Source: a virus
DNA length: 23,277 bases
Direction: 5' to 3' (one strand)
Virus record (IMG/VR): IMGVR_UViG_3300021178_000045
Location: 1-23,277 of that record
The position numbers and the translations under genes were made by a program. The notes under the pieces are model-generated. The model did not search any database, was not told the DNA's origin, and worked only from the letters and a program-made list of their open reading frames with translations. Shown in pieces: positions 13,575 through 21,164 of the stretch. Position 1 is the stretch's first letter; each line of letters begins with the position of its first letter.

Positions 13575-14388
13575 ATGCAATCTCCTTTTTGAAAGGCGCA
13601 AATTCCGCCTCGTATTTTGTAATCACATTAGGAATTTGTTCTTTCATTTCTTCAAATTCAAACTTGCCGAATTTGATTCCTGAAGGCTCTAGCGTTACAC
13701 GAGGATGATGGGCTGCTAATTCTTCAATATAGGATTCTTCGAAATCGGGATTCTGAGTCCGTAAGCATGTCTTCATCTTTTCAAAACGTCTCTTATAAGG
13801 CTTTAGCTCACAGTAGTGATTAATTTTGATGCCAGAATCCGCTACTTGGAATGGATACTTCGAGAATTCTGTTCCATAATGCCGATAAGCATTGCCGGTG
13901 ATGTCGCGGTGATAAAAATCCTCGTTCACCGACCCGTACCCGCCATAGTAATGGAGCCCGAATTTCTTGGCATGTATATTTTTCCATTGGGTCGCCCGTC
14001 CTTTCGTGATCTGCGTTTTAAAATCACCAGCAAAACTCGTCATCGTGACCCACCAAGCCAAAGACCCCTCTTTTAATTCTGCACCTTTTGTCAAAATCAT
14101 ATCGGGATGCAAAAACATCGCCGCATCACCTGTCATCTTATCAATGCAAACGTTAAACGATTTATTGTAAGCCGCCATATCATGAGGATGAAAATTCGGG
14201 AAATCTATAATGATCAGTTTTTCACACGCATATTTGTCTTTGATGTAATGCAAAAGATCTCGCGTCCCATCATCCGACTTTTCATCAAGCGCATAAATAA
14301 ACTCATGGAAATATGGCAATGCCGCCATAATGGAATAACCAATCCATGGATTTTCATTGAGAACAGGTGCTATCGCTGAAATTTTCAT
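13567..14388 (-). CDS. Glycosyltransferase family 2-like, 273 aa
   Basis: GT-A-like N-terminal half: ISAIAPVLNENPWIGYSI (3-20), FIYALDEKSDDGTRDLLHYI (30-49) with the Asp-Gly-Thr turn, AAYNKSFNVCIDKMTGD (72-88) and MFLHPDMIL (91-99), where HPDM replaces the usual DxD. The C-terminal half is basic and aromatic (HYYGGYGSVNEDFYHRDITG, ALRTQNPDFEESYIEE-like region) and holds no further known motif. The atypical HPD means metal use may differ from ordinary GT2 enzymes. Its ATG overlaps the stop of the small 36-aa ORF (ATGA), and its end overlaps the 77-aa gene. It opens the glycosyltransferase island directly after the capsid gene. Confidence 0.78.
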   Translation of the reverse strand: MKISAIAPVLNENPWIGYSIMAALPYFHEFIYALDEKSDDGTRDLLHYIKDKYACEKLIIIDFPNFHPHDMAAYNKSFNVCIDKMTGDAAMFLHPDMILTKGAELKEGSLAWWVTMTSFAGDFKTQITKGRATQWKNIHAKKFGLHYYGGYGSVNEDFYHRDITGNAYRHYGTEFSKYPFQVADSGIKINHYCELKPYKRRFEKMKTCLRTQNPDFEESYIEELAAHHPRVTLEPSGIKFGKFEFEEMKEQIPNVITKYEAEFAPFKKEIAYA

Positions 14389-14495
14389 TCGTAATCAAGA
14401 ATGATTGCTTCCCTAACTTCTAAACAGTTCCTGTTTACCTGCCGCTGATCAAACGTAGGTTCTGTTGACTGTCTAGAAGCTAGAGTCGCTTTCAT
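14385..14495 (-). CDS. Tiny ORF between capsid and glycosyltransferase genes, 36 aa
   Basis: 36 aa, MKATLASRQSTEPTFDQRQV and then a charged end, EAIILDYE. Its ATG lies 4 bases after the capsid stop and its TGA overlaps the ATG of the next glycosyltransferase (ATGA), which suggests a coupling leader or a real mini-protein. There is no good ribosome-binding site, so initiation would have to come from ribosomes finishing the capsid gene. No domain can be seen. It may be chance. Confidence 0.4.
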   Translation of the reverse strand: MKATLASRQSTEPTFDQRQVNRNCLEVREAIILDYE

Positions 14496-14499
14496 TGAC

Positions 14500-15543
14500 T
14501 TATAACAATTCGTGAACGAACAACAACCGACCAGCGGACGGATTCAGAGCTACGGCCACGCCGTAGATTTTGTACGTCACATCCACAAACTGATCGAAGG
14601 GATCGTTCTTATCGGGTCCACGAGCTACAATCATCTTGACGTTGCCGTCAAGTGATGTAAACCCGTATGCCTGCTGTCCGAAAATAAAGACAGCGTTAAC
14701 CGAATGAGCCGCTACCGCATAGCGCGGAGCCATTGCACTCTGGACAAATCGGACGCCATTGACAGCCATTCCGACTTCACCTTTGTACATGGTCTCTTTG
14801 CTATTTTGATACTGATTCCAGTCCTTCCAATTCGTATCTTTCATCAGCGTATGAAGCGCATTGGGATGCGCATACCCAACGAAATATCCGTCCGCAAACG
14901 GCTTCGCAAAGACAGCGCGAAGTTTTGTGACCGTCTTACGAATCGAATACGTCGAAAGCATCGCTGAGAAAGTCGGAGCCGTCTTACTCACGGCAGAAAG
15001 CCGCGTCACAGACGCTCCAATCACGGCTGGGAATTGGAACTGAATATCATTAGCTTCCGTTCCTGTAGTCGCACAGAATGCAGAAACCAACGAGGACATA
15101 TAGGCAGAGAAGTTGGTCGTCGAGACCTGATTCTTGTTAATGTCCGCTTTGTAAATCCCCATCTGACACATCCGCTCAACCGTTTCAGCCGCCGAATCCG
15201 CTAACCGTTCCATCGCCCCATTGACGGCATCAAAGATGGTCGTCATGGTGGTGAGATCGGTCAGTTTCACTCCGCGTCCGTATCCGGCAATAGTGCCAGA
15301 CACTTTACGAGACGAAAGCGCAATCAACGAATTCGCCGTGCCTTCGGAAAGGGTTGACGAAGCTCCTTTGATACGATTCCATCCGTTGAACGTCGCTGTC
15401 GTGCCTGTGCGAAGCGGAAGTTCATCCCGTTGCGCGAACTCGATCAGCGGGGTTTTCGGAACAAGTGTGGCAATAATCTTCCGTGAAAACCATGAAAGCA
15501 GAAGGTTATTTAACGACGTCGTAGTAGTGTTTGTATCAGCCAT
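14500..15543 (-). CDS. Major capsid protein, N4-gp56 family (HK97 fold)
   Basis: 347 aa forming the phage shell. The N-terminal part (LLSWFSRKIIATLVPKTPLI, DELPLRTGTTATFNGWNRI) has the N-arm plus strand pattern of the family; the middle has FVGYAHPNALHTLMKD; the C-terminus has SLDGNVKMIVARGPDKNDPF, then VDVTYKIYGVAVALNP, the signature ending I associate with N4-gp56-type capsid proteins. It follows the scaffold-like gene by 74 bases. The ribosome site is weak: no GGAG upstream, but a GC-rich GGGCCC palindrome at 15555-15560. Capsid genes usually have strong sites, so coupling or structure may matter here. It lacks a visible cleavable delta domain. Confidence 0.9.
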   Translation of the reverse strand: MADTNTTTTSLNNLLLSWFSRKIIATLVPKTPLIEFAQRDELPLRTGTTATFNGWNRIKGASSTLSEGTANSLIALSSRKVSGTIAGYGRGVKLTDLTTMTTIFDAVNGAMERLADSAAETVERMCQMGIYKADINKNQVSTTNFSAYMSSLVSAFCATTGTEANDIQFQFPAVIGASVTRLSAVSKTAPTFSAMLSTYSIRKTVTKLRAVFAKPFADGYFVGYAHPNALHTLMKDTNWKDWNQYQNSKETMYKGEVGMAVNGVRFVQSAMAPRYAVAAHSVNAVFIFGQQAYGFTSLDGNVKMIVARGPDKNDPFDQFVDVTYKIYGVAVALNPSAGRLLFVHELL

Positions 15544-15617
15544 CTAATCTATCTGGGCCCTGGGCCTGTTATGGCTTATGTCCCAAATCCTTTTAAGCAC
15601 GAATCTTGAAGCGGACG

Positions 15618-16610
15618 CTACTGCTGCCAAAGGCCCCGCGTCATTTCCTTGAGTTGCTCTTCAAAAGCTTTGCCTTCAGGAGAATAAGGATTCACCTGCT
15701 GAGCCTGTTGAAAAGCCGTTTGAGGCGTGATCGGACCTGGCAACGCTGAGACAGACGGTGGTGCGCCACGCCCTAACGTCGGCATGGCACTGCTGGGCTG
15801 TGCTGGAACCTGATTAGGTTCGCCCAATCGCAACCGTTCTTTGACTTCATTCCAAGCGGCTTTATGAGGATTTTTTAAACGCATCATGCCAGGCTCTTCA
15901 TCCAATACCTGATTCACCATGGCATTTAAACGCGGGTCCAAGAAGCGGGGATCGGCTTGCGCCAAATCCGCCACATTCTGCCGCATTCCTTGTAATCGCC
16001 GTTGTTCATCTTCCTGCTGGAACCGATCTCGAAAAGGAGCCAACTTTGTCTCCGCAATCGCCTCGGATAACTTAATCACCGTATCTAAAGGATTTTGCTG
16101 ATAGTCCTGTAAAATACGTTGCTGAAGAGCTTGCGGATCTTGGATAGGAACCACAGGAGCAAGAACTGGCGACATCTGCCTTTCAATCTCCGCTTTCTGC
16201 TGTCCTAGCCCATGCAGTTTCTTCTCGCGTTCTTGATATTCCAGAAGAAGTTCATCAACAGTCTTTTGTTTCTGTTCTACGGCCTCATTAAGTCGCTCGG
16301 AAGAAGCCTTGAGCTTATCTTCGTCCACTGTCCCATCCGGTTTCTGAAACTTCTGTGGAACAACAACAGCAGGTGCAGGTGCACTCGGAGGTTGTTCCGG
16401 TCCTGGAGCCGGAGCCTGCGGAAGCGTCACCGTTACATGCAAATCATTGTCATTCCCTTGAGCCGCTGCCTGCTGAAACATCGCTCGAATCATCTCCTCT
16501 TCGTTCGCCGTCGGTGCTTTCTCTACTGCTCCCGATTGTGACGCTACGAATGGCGGTGGTTTTTGCGCGTTCAGTTCTACGGCTGACTTCATTTCTGTTA
16601 CTTCTGCCAT
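15618..16610 (-). CDS. Scaffold-like protein upstream of the capsid gene, 330 aa
   Basis: A soluble, Pro/Ala/Gln/Glu-rich protein of the size and composition of phage scaffolding proteins, placed directly before the capsid gene as scaffolds are. The N-terminus (MAEVTEMKSAVELNAQKPPP) is disordered, residues about 105-150 form a charged coiled coil (SSERLNEAVEQKQKTVDELL, EYQEREKKLHGLGQQKAEIE), then a longer helical part (LSEAIAETKLAPFRDRFQQE). The C-terminus is helical and basic-acidic (GKAFEEQLKEMTRGLWQQ), where scaffolds usually bind the capsid. AAGGAG precedes ATG 16610. The assignment is from position and architecture; no protease motif is visible. Confidence 0.8.
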   Translation of the reverse strand: MAEVTEMKSAVELNAQKPPPFVASQSGAVEKAPTANEEEMIRAMFQQAAAQGNDNDLHVTVTLPQAPAPGPEQPPSAPAPAVVVPQKFQKPDGTVDEDKLKASSERLNEAVEQKQKTVDELLLEYQEREKKLHGLGQQKAEIERQMSPVLAPVVPIQDPQALQQRILQDYQQNPLDTVIKLSEAIAETKLAPFRDRFQQEDEQRRLQGMRQNVADLAQADPRFLDPRLNAMVNQVLDEEPGMMRLKNPHKAAWNEVKERLRLGEPNQVPAQPSSAMPTLGRGAPPSVSALPGPITPQTAFQQAQQVNPYSPEGKAFEEQLKEMTRGLWQQ

Positions 16611-16630
16611 TTGAATCTCCTTATTGTCAG

Positions 16631-16642
16631 TCCCTCGCGGGA
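16631..16642 (-). other. Small stem-loop between the 123-aa and scaffold genes
   Basis: TCCC-TCGC-GGGA, a 4-bp GC stem with a tetraloop, lies immediately after the stop of the 123-aa gene and before the AAGGAG of the scaffold gene. There is no T-tract, so it is not a terminator. It may mark an RNA processing or stabilising structure, or be chance. Confidence 0.25.
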
Positions 16643-17014
16643 TTATTGACTCTGTCGTAGATCAAGAGGAGCCGCCGTGGATTGAGCTATTCGCTCCGCT
16701 CTTCGGTTCTGGAGTTCCTGATCTTCTCTTTCGGAATTGAGTACATCTCTCGCATCCAAAATCATCTGGACACATCTAAGCAATGTCCTTCGTTCAATGG
16801 CAAAAGTTTCCCAAATTCGCTCTTTATCTGGTTTGGCTAAAAGGTTGTCAAGTTCCATATTCATCTGCTGAATCTTTAAAACGATTTCCATCAACCACAG
16901 CGTCCGAACAGCTTGATCTTGAAGAGCCGCATGAACATCCTCAAGCGATGCTTCCCGATATTGCATCTCAGAAGGTTTGAAAATATCTTGCAACCATTTC
17001 CGAAAAGAAATCAT
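16643..17014 (-). CDS. Hypothetical helical protein, 123 aa
   Basis: Starts MISFRKWLQDIFKPSEMQYR, then a long helix-rich stretch (VRTLWLMEIVLKIQQMNMEL, FAIERRTLLRCVQMILDARD) with heptad-like spacing, and a disordered tail RAERIAQSTAAPLDLRQSQ. One Cys, no membrane segment. Its ATG overlaps the stop of the Cys-rich gene (ATGA at 17011-17014). It may be a small head-assembly factor, since it lies between portal and scaffold genes; I recognise no family. Confidence 0.7.
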   Translation of the reverse strand: MISFRKWLQDIFKPSEMQYREASLEDVHAALQDQAVRTLWLMEIVLKIQQMNMELDNLLAKPDKERIWETFAIERRTLLRCVQMILDARDVLNSEREDQELQNRRAERIAQSTAAPLDLRQSQ

Positions 17015-17622
17015 TCGTCATCATCCTTGGGTTCATTGTCCCAACAGCAACTATTTTCTTCTACCGTATGACCTTTTAGTGAACACCAGCCTGGTCTTCC
17101 TTCGCTGTCAGACCGCATCATGGGTTTGTAATATTCACAGCGAATACACCCATACCCTAAACTATTTTTTGTAGTTCCAAAACCAATCCTGTCATCATCC
17201 AACCGGCCATCAGGACTATAGCGAGCTTCTTGATCTCCGGCATTGGCTATTTCCCAGAAAGCACAGCTTTGGAAATGCGGATTGCTTAAATCTCCTTTGC
17301 GAATGAGACATTCATTGCCTTCCCGCTTATTACAGGGAGAACTTGAACCATCGGACCTGCCGCCGCACAAATAAGCGCCCATCGGGTCATAGCAATTCGG
17401 AAGCCCGCATTTGGTGTCGGAATATTGCGAAACACGCACAGAATCCATGCGCCTTTTTGCCCATTGCACCTCATCTTCAGAAGTGAAAGAACTATCCGGC
17501 ATCGAGAATTTACCGTCACTTATAGGCTGCGTTAATATTTTCCTAATATTCGTTTTTATGGAAATAATGGCTCTACTTTGAAGAGAAACATATTCCCTGA
17601 CAAAATTTTCAAGGGCACTCAT
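17011..17622 (-). CDS. Cys-rich protein with HiPIP-like C-terminal pattern, 203 aa
   Basis: Eleven Cys in 203 residues. An N-terminal helical part (MSALENFVREYVSLQSRAII) is followed by a Cys-rich region: CGLPNC, YLCGG, SPCNKREGNECL, SCAFWE, then GYGCIRCEYY, GWCSLKGHTV and NSCCWD. The last part (CxxCxYY, about 18 residues to GWC, about 10 to CC) resembles the spacing of high-potential iron-sulfur proteins, so a metal or Fe-S site is plausible, but the sequence is not close enough to claim it. Start overlaps the portal stop by ATGA, and it overlaps the 123-aa gene likewise. A Cys cluster of this kind between portal and scaffold genes is unusual in phage head modules. Confidence 0.78.
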   Translation of the reverse strand: MSALENFVREYVSLQSRAIISIKTNIRKILTQPISDGKFSMPDSSFTSEDEVQWAKRRMDSVRVSQYSDTKCGLPNCYDPMGAYLCGGRSDGSSSPCNKREGNECLIRKGDLSNPHFQSCAFWEIANAGDQEARYSPDGRLDDDRIGFGTTKNSLGYGCIRCEYYKPMMRSDSEGRPGWCSLKGHTVEENSCCWDNEPKDDDE

Positions 17623-19847
17623 GGAGCCACTGGTTGTCTGCGAATAGGACGCGGTAAGAAGCTAGGCTGATTACCACGCGGCCCCGATTTCATGCCAGGA
17701 GCGGCCATCGCAGTGCTAGGACTATTATTCTGCATCGGAACTTTATTCGGCGGCGCATGACCAGCTTCTGGTCCAAGAGGACCCATTCCAGGAGGAGGTG
17801 TGCCAGGAGGTGGCGGACCTCCAGGCCCCCCCATTGAAGGCGGCATCATTTGCGGAGCACCACTTACAATTCCAGGCATGTCAGGAAACGGTGGGAACCA
17901 GGCTTTGGCTTCTGGAATGGTCTGCAATTTTTCCAGAACAAATTGAAGGGCAGAAGAGATATTCATACTCCCAGGCGGAAGCATGGTTCCGACCTTGATT
18001 GCATCCATCACCTGCGCTGACTTCACAATCTTATTCTCCATTGAGAAAATTCCCATAGGCCGAAACCGATAGCTTTCCGCCACCATCTCAGGTGGAACAA
18101 ACACAAAGGCCAAATAGCGTGGAATCATGTGCGGAACAGATTGCGGAGGAGCTTGCGGCAATGGCGGCATGCCTGGAGGAGCTGGAGGAGGCGGTGGAGA
18201 TGGAACTTGTAATGTACCAATCTGGACTGGCGTGTCCCCCAAAATCGCTTTCATGTCATCCGGCTGCAAATTTCCGTAAATGAGCGAGTAAATTCGTTCG
18301 CTTGCTTCTACGAGAAACTGACTTTCAATAATCATGCCGTACGCTGCTAAGCGTTCATTAAACATCTGTTTCAAAAGTTCCATTCCACCCAACGTCTGAT
18401 TAGAATCTTTGACACCACCAGAAGAACCCATCGTTACGCGGTTGGCTCCTGTTCGCTCCTGAACCTGTCGTTCAATTTCCATTGTCTCTTTATAGGCCGA
18501 TTGCGAAATGTCGGGGAATTCAAGGGGAGTCAATACCTTGCGGATATCATCACTCACCTGATCTTTGATACGGACAATACCACCAGGCTGACTATTCAAA
18601 TCTTTACGGTTAACAATCGCCTTCTCGAATACGGCGATCATCTTGTTCATAATGAGATTCACGTTATCGACGCGCTGGTTTCGAATCTCGTTAATCTCAT
18701 CTTGTTCATCCAGAATCAGTTCGATCACACCTTTGCCGTATGGCTCGCCAGTGCGAATGTAATCGACTTTGACAATGGAATTATAGCCTTCAACGTTATC
18801 GTTCTCCATGCTGGCCAACAACCACGCTCCAGAGGCTACGAGTATTCGACCAGGAACCAATTCTTCCGCCTGCGGACCCTCCGGCGTCTCAAAATCAATC
18901 CATTTGCGCGGAATCGGAGCTTCCAATTCCCAGATCGTATGCCGCTTCTCATAAGTCGACCAGATGCGCGTGAGATCAATAAACTTGCGATCCGCTTTCG
19001 ATGTGCGTAAGTCATCGTCAAATCGTTCTCCCTCCACCAACCCTTCCAAATCCTGCGAGACATCAAAGAACTTGCCGGACTTGATGCCGTCCATAATCCA
19101 ACCATACGATTTCTTTTCACGATGAAGAATCTTATCCCAGGTCGTTGTATTGGGTTCTGGAAAGATGTTTCGGATATGAACATATTCAGCATTCAAGCAA
19201 TTCTTGATCATCACCTGTTTCGGAGCCATGCCGAAACCCTGAAACGGTGGCGTTCCCATCGGAGCCTGTCCGGTTAACTGCGGTCCGGAGAGCCCCTGCG
19301 CGAAATCCTGCGGACTCTGCGTCATCATCGTTTTTCGCTTGCGAGTCTCAATCCTCTTTTCCCACCAAAGTTTCATAAACCCTGATCCATATCGACACGC
19401 TTCTTTCATGGAATCATAAAAAGCTAAATCAAACTTCGCTTTGTGCATTTCATATTCTGTCGCGTCCTGAATGAGTTCAGCCTGTAAAGCATCCCCATCC
19501 GGACCCGCTTGAACTTCCACAACAGGTTTCGGCGCGAACATGATCTTAAAAATGGAGTTGGCAATAATCTCCACATTCTGAACTGCCACACCCACAAACA
19601 TATGGGACTGCCAAGGTTCTTTTCTTCCAAGCAGGACAGGATCATAGAGGCTATGGTAATTCCTATCGAATTTGTCCCATTGAGCGTGATAACGCGTACT
19701 GCGCCAATCCCAACTGGCTCGATAAAAACTCTTCACATAAGAAACCAATTCTTCTTTACGCTGAATTGCTAATTGCGAATCCCCAGGCCTCGCCGCCTGA
19801 AGCGGAAACAGGTTATTATCCGGCTGATTAGGAAGGCCCTGAACCAT
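17619..19847 (-). CDS. Portal protein, P22-type, 742 aa
   Basis: Forms the dodecameric head vertex through which DNA enters and leaves. Family-type stretches: KPVVEVQAGPDGDALQAE with EYEMHKAKFDLAFYDS (about 107-145), RYGSGFMKLWWEKR, YVHIRNIFPEPNTTTWD, EQDEINEIRNQRVDNVNL (381-398) and ERTGANRVTMGSSGG (464-478). The C-terminus is a long Pro/Gly/Met-rich tail (PPPPPAPPGMPPLPQAP, GGPGGPPPPGTPPPGMG), longer than a usual portal end. ATG 19847 is chosen: it overlaps the stop of the 51-aa Cys protein (TAATG), whereas the open frame further upstream has only a TTG (19874). No strong ribosome site, so translation is likely coupled. Confidence 0.9.
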   Translation of the reverse strand: MVQGLPNQPDNNLFPLQAARPGDSQLAIQRKEELVSYVKSFYRASWDWRSTRYHAQWDKFDRNYHSLYDPVLLGRKEPWQSHMFVGVAVQNVEIIANSIFKIMFAPKPVVEVQAGPDGDALQAELIQDATEYEMHKAKFDLAFYDSMKEACRYGSGFMKLWWEKRIETRKRKTMMTQSPQDFAQGLSGPQLTGQAPMGTPPFQGFGMAPKQVMIKNCLNAEYVHIRNIFPEPNTTTWDKILHREKKSYGWIMDGIKSGKFFDVSQDLEGLVEGERFDDDLRTSKADRKFIDLTRIWSTYEKRHTIWELEAPIPRKWIDFETPEGPQAEELVPGRILVASGAWLLASMENDNVEGYNSIVKVDYIRTGEPYGKGVIELILDEQDEINEIRNQRVDNVNLIMNKMIAVFEKAIVNRKDLNSQPGGIVRIKDQVSDDIRKVLTPLEFPDISQSAYKETMEIERQVQERTGANRVTMGSSGGVKDSNQTLGGMELLKQMFNERLAAYGMIIESQFLVEASERIYSLIYGNLQPDDMKAILGDTPVQIGTLQVPSPPPPPAPPGMPPLPQAPPQSVPHMIPRYLAFVFVPPEMVAESYRFRPMGIFSMENKIVKSAQVMDAIKVGTMLPPGSMNISSALQFVLEKLQTIPEAKAWFPPFPDMPGIVSGAPQMMPPSMGGPGGPPPPGTPPPGMGPLGPEAGHAPPNKVPMQNNSPSTAMAAPGMKSGPRGNQPSFLPRPIRRQPVAP

Positions 19848-20002
19848 TAATTCGATCTCATATGTTTGGCGCAAAGATACGTTTGCGCTGGAGCTTTTAG
19901 TTCAAAACATCCTTCTTCCACGCACATCGCATCCGTTTTTTCTGTCTGCTTCGGCAATTCCAATTCCGGTGACTCTTTTTCTTTCGAATCAAACCCAAAC
20001 AT
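19847..20002 (-). CDS. Small Cys/His protein before the portal gene, 51 aa
   Basis: 51 aa, starting MFGFDSKEKESPELELPKQT, with a C-terminal cluster MCVEEGC and YLCAKH, giving C-x4-C-x11-C-x2-H, a plausible zinc-binding knuckle. TAGGAGGG precedes ATG 20002, a strong ribosome site, and its TAA overlaps the portal ATG (TAATG). The acidic N-terminus (KEKESPELEL) looks disordered. Its role may be to feed ribosomes to the portal gene as well as to make a small metal-binding protein. Function unknown. Confidence 0.75.
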   Translation of the reverse strand: MFGFDSKEKESPELELPKQTEKTDAMCVEEGCFELKAPAQTYLCAKHMRSN

Positions 20003-20010
20003 AATCCCTC

Positions 20011-20961
20011 CTATTCCCGAGGCGTCGGTTTATACAAAGACTTAGGAGGCGTCTCACCAGAAAACTTAAACATCGGAGCACCCCCACCTTCCACCTCCGT
20101 AAATAACGTTTGCGGCAATGCCGAAGAATCATAATCTCCCGAGTCATCTGACGGAATATCCTGGACATTTAAGTCGGTCTTATAAGAAACTGGGCCTTTT
20201 CCGCCCATTCGACCAAAAGTTCCGTTACTATCAGGATTATCGCTATTTGCCGGAGTTCCATCCCCTGCCCCTCCCGCTTTCCAAAATGTCTGAGGAAGAC
20301 CCTCATCCGTTTGGACATGCTTCCACGGAGCAAACTCATCACGAGAATCTTCTTCGTGTTTAATGGCTGTTTCTGAATCTTCATCACTAGAACCGGATTC
20401 GTCCTTGTATCGGGTCTGGGTCGATTCTTCTCCCCACACCGGTACATCTTCCGAATACCCTTTTTTACCGGTAATGTAATTAAAATCAACCGCCGGACCC
20501 GTATTAGACCCTACATATCCTTCCGCACCATCCACAGGAGCTAATTCAAGAGGAGCTTGCTTGGTCGGAAGATTAGGATTCTTAGAATAGTTCGGCGGAC
20601 GCCGTTTGGACAATTCCCGATAATAGGTATCCACGTCCTGATCTGCCGCCGATTCTTCATGCTCATCCCCAATCCCGCCACCCGCATCAGGAGTCGCATA
20701 TTTAGCCGCCGTTCCCGCATCATCTTGATTCGTATTGCCCTTGCCAGCATCCAAACCACCCATATACGGAGCGTTTCCAGAATTATCGGTCACAGAAGTC
20801 CGATATTGTCCTTTTGGACCGGATGCTAAACGGGTAGTCTCTCCCGCTCCACCGCCAGATTCCCTCGGACCATTCGTCGGAGCACCATCTTTGTCCCCTG
20901 CAAAAACATCATCATCCGTTCCTTTGCTGCGTTCCGTCACCATGTCACTTTTTTTCGCCAT
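20011..20961 (-). CDS. Acidic Gly/Asp/Ser-rich disordered protein, 316 aa
   Basis: Very polar: Gly, Asp, Ser, Thr, Glu, Lys and Pro dominate, few hydrophobics, no Cys. Repeated short phrases such as DNSGNAPYMGG, GDEHEESAADQD and DDSGDYDSSALPQTLF. TAGGAGGG precedes ATG 20961. It lies between terminase and portal genes. Such composition suits a disordered head-assembly protein or linker, and I recognise no family. The phrases LPQTFWKAGG and LPQTLFTEVEGG resemble each other and may be a short repeat used as a docking motif. Confidence 0.75.
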   Translation of the reverse strand: MAKKSDMVTERSKGTDDDVFAGDKDGAPTNGPRESGGGAGETTRLASGPKGQYRTSVTDNSGNAPYMGGLDAGKGNTNQDDAGTAAKYATPDAGGGIGDEHEESAADQDVDTYYRELSKRRPPNYSKNPNLPTKQAPLELAPVDGAEGYVGSNTGPAVDFNYITGKKGYSEDVPVWGEESTQTRYKDESGSSDEDSETAIKHEEDSRDEFAPWKHVQTDEGLPQTFWKAGGAGDGTPANSDNPDSNGTFGRMGGKGPVSYKTDLNVQDIPSDDSGDYDSSALPQTLFTEVEGGGAPMFKFSGETPPKSLYKPTPRE

Positions 20962-20969
20962 ATACCCTC

Positions 20970-21164
20970 CTAGGGATCAATTGTTTTTCGGTACGGATTG
21001 CGCTCGTCATAACAGGCCCTGCAATACGCCGTCCCTCGATGCAGAATCTCCGCCGTGTGTTTCCCATAAATACATTCAAACATCAAAAAATTAGGCTGAA
21101 TCTTCGGTAGTTCTCGCTGAATCTCAATTTGTTTCTGATGCTGTTGCGGCCATTGCGTTCTCAT
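20970..21164 (-). CDS. Small Cys/His protein after terminase, 64 aa
   Basis: 64 aa, starting MRTQWPQQHQKQIEIQRELP, then FECIYGKHTAEILHRGTAYC and RACYDERN. C-x5-H and C-x2-C give a possible zinc site. ATG overlaps the terminase stop (ATGA at 21161-21164); its TAG overlaps the ribosome site of the next gene. Mini zinc proteins next to terminase occur in some phages (HNH or zinc-ribbon types), but this has no HNH motif. Function unknown. Confidence 0.68.
   Translation of the reverse strand: MRTQWPQQHQKQIEIQRELPKIQPNFLMFECIYGKHTAEILHRGTAYCRACYDERNPYRKTIDP

Noticed and set aside
9739-14388. Glycosyltransferase island as host O-antigen genes flanking a prophage
   Set aside because: Capsid genes lie on one side and head-tail adaptor and tail genes on the other in the same coupled operon, so the island is inside the phage module.
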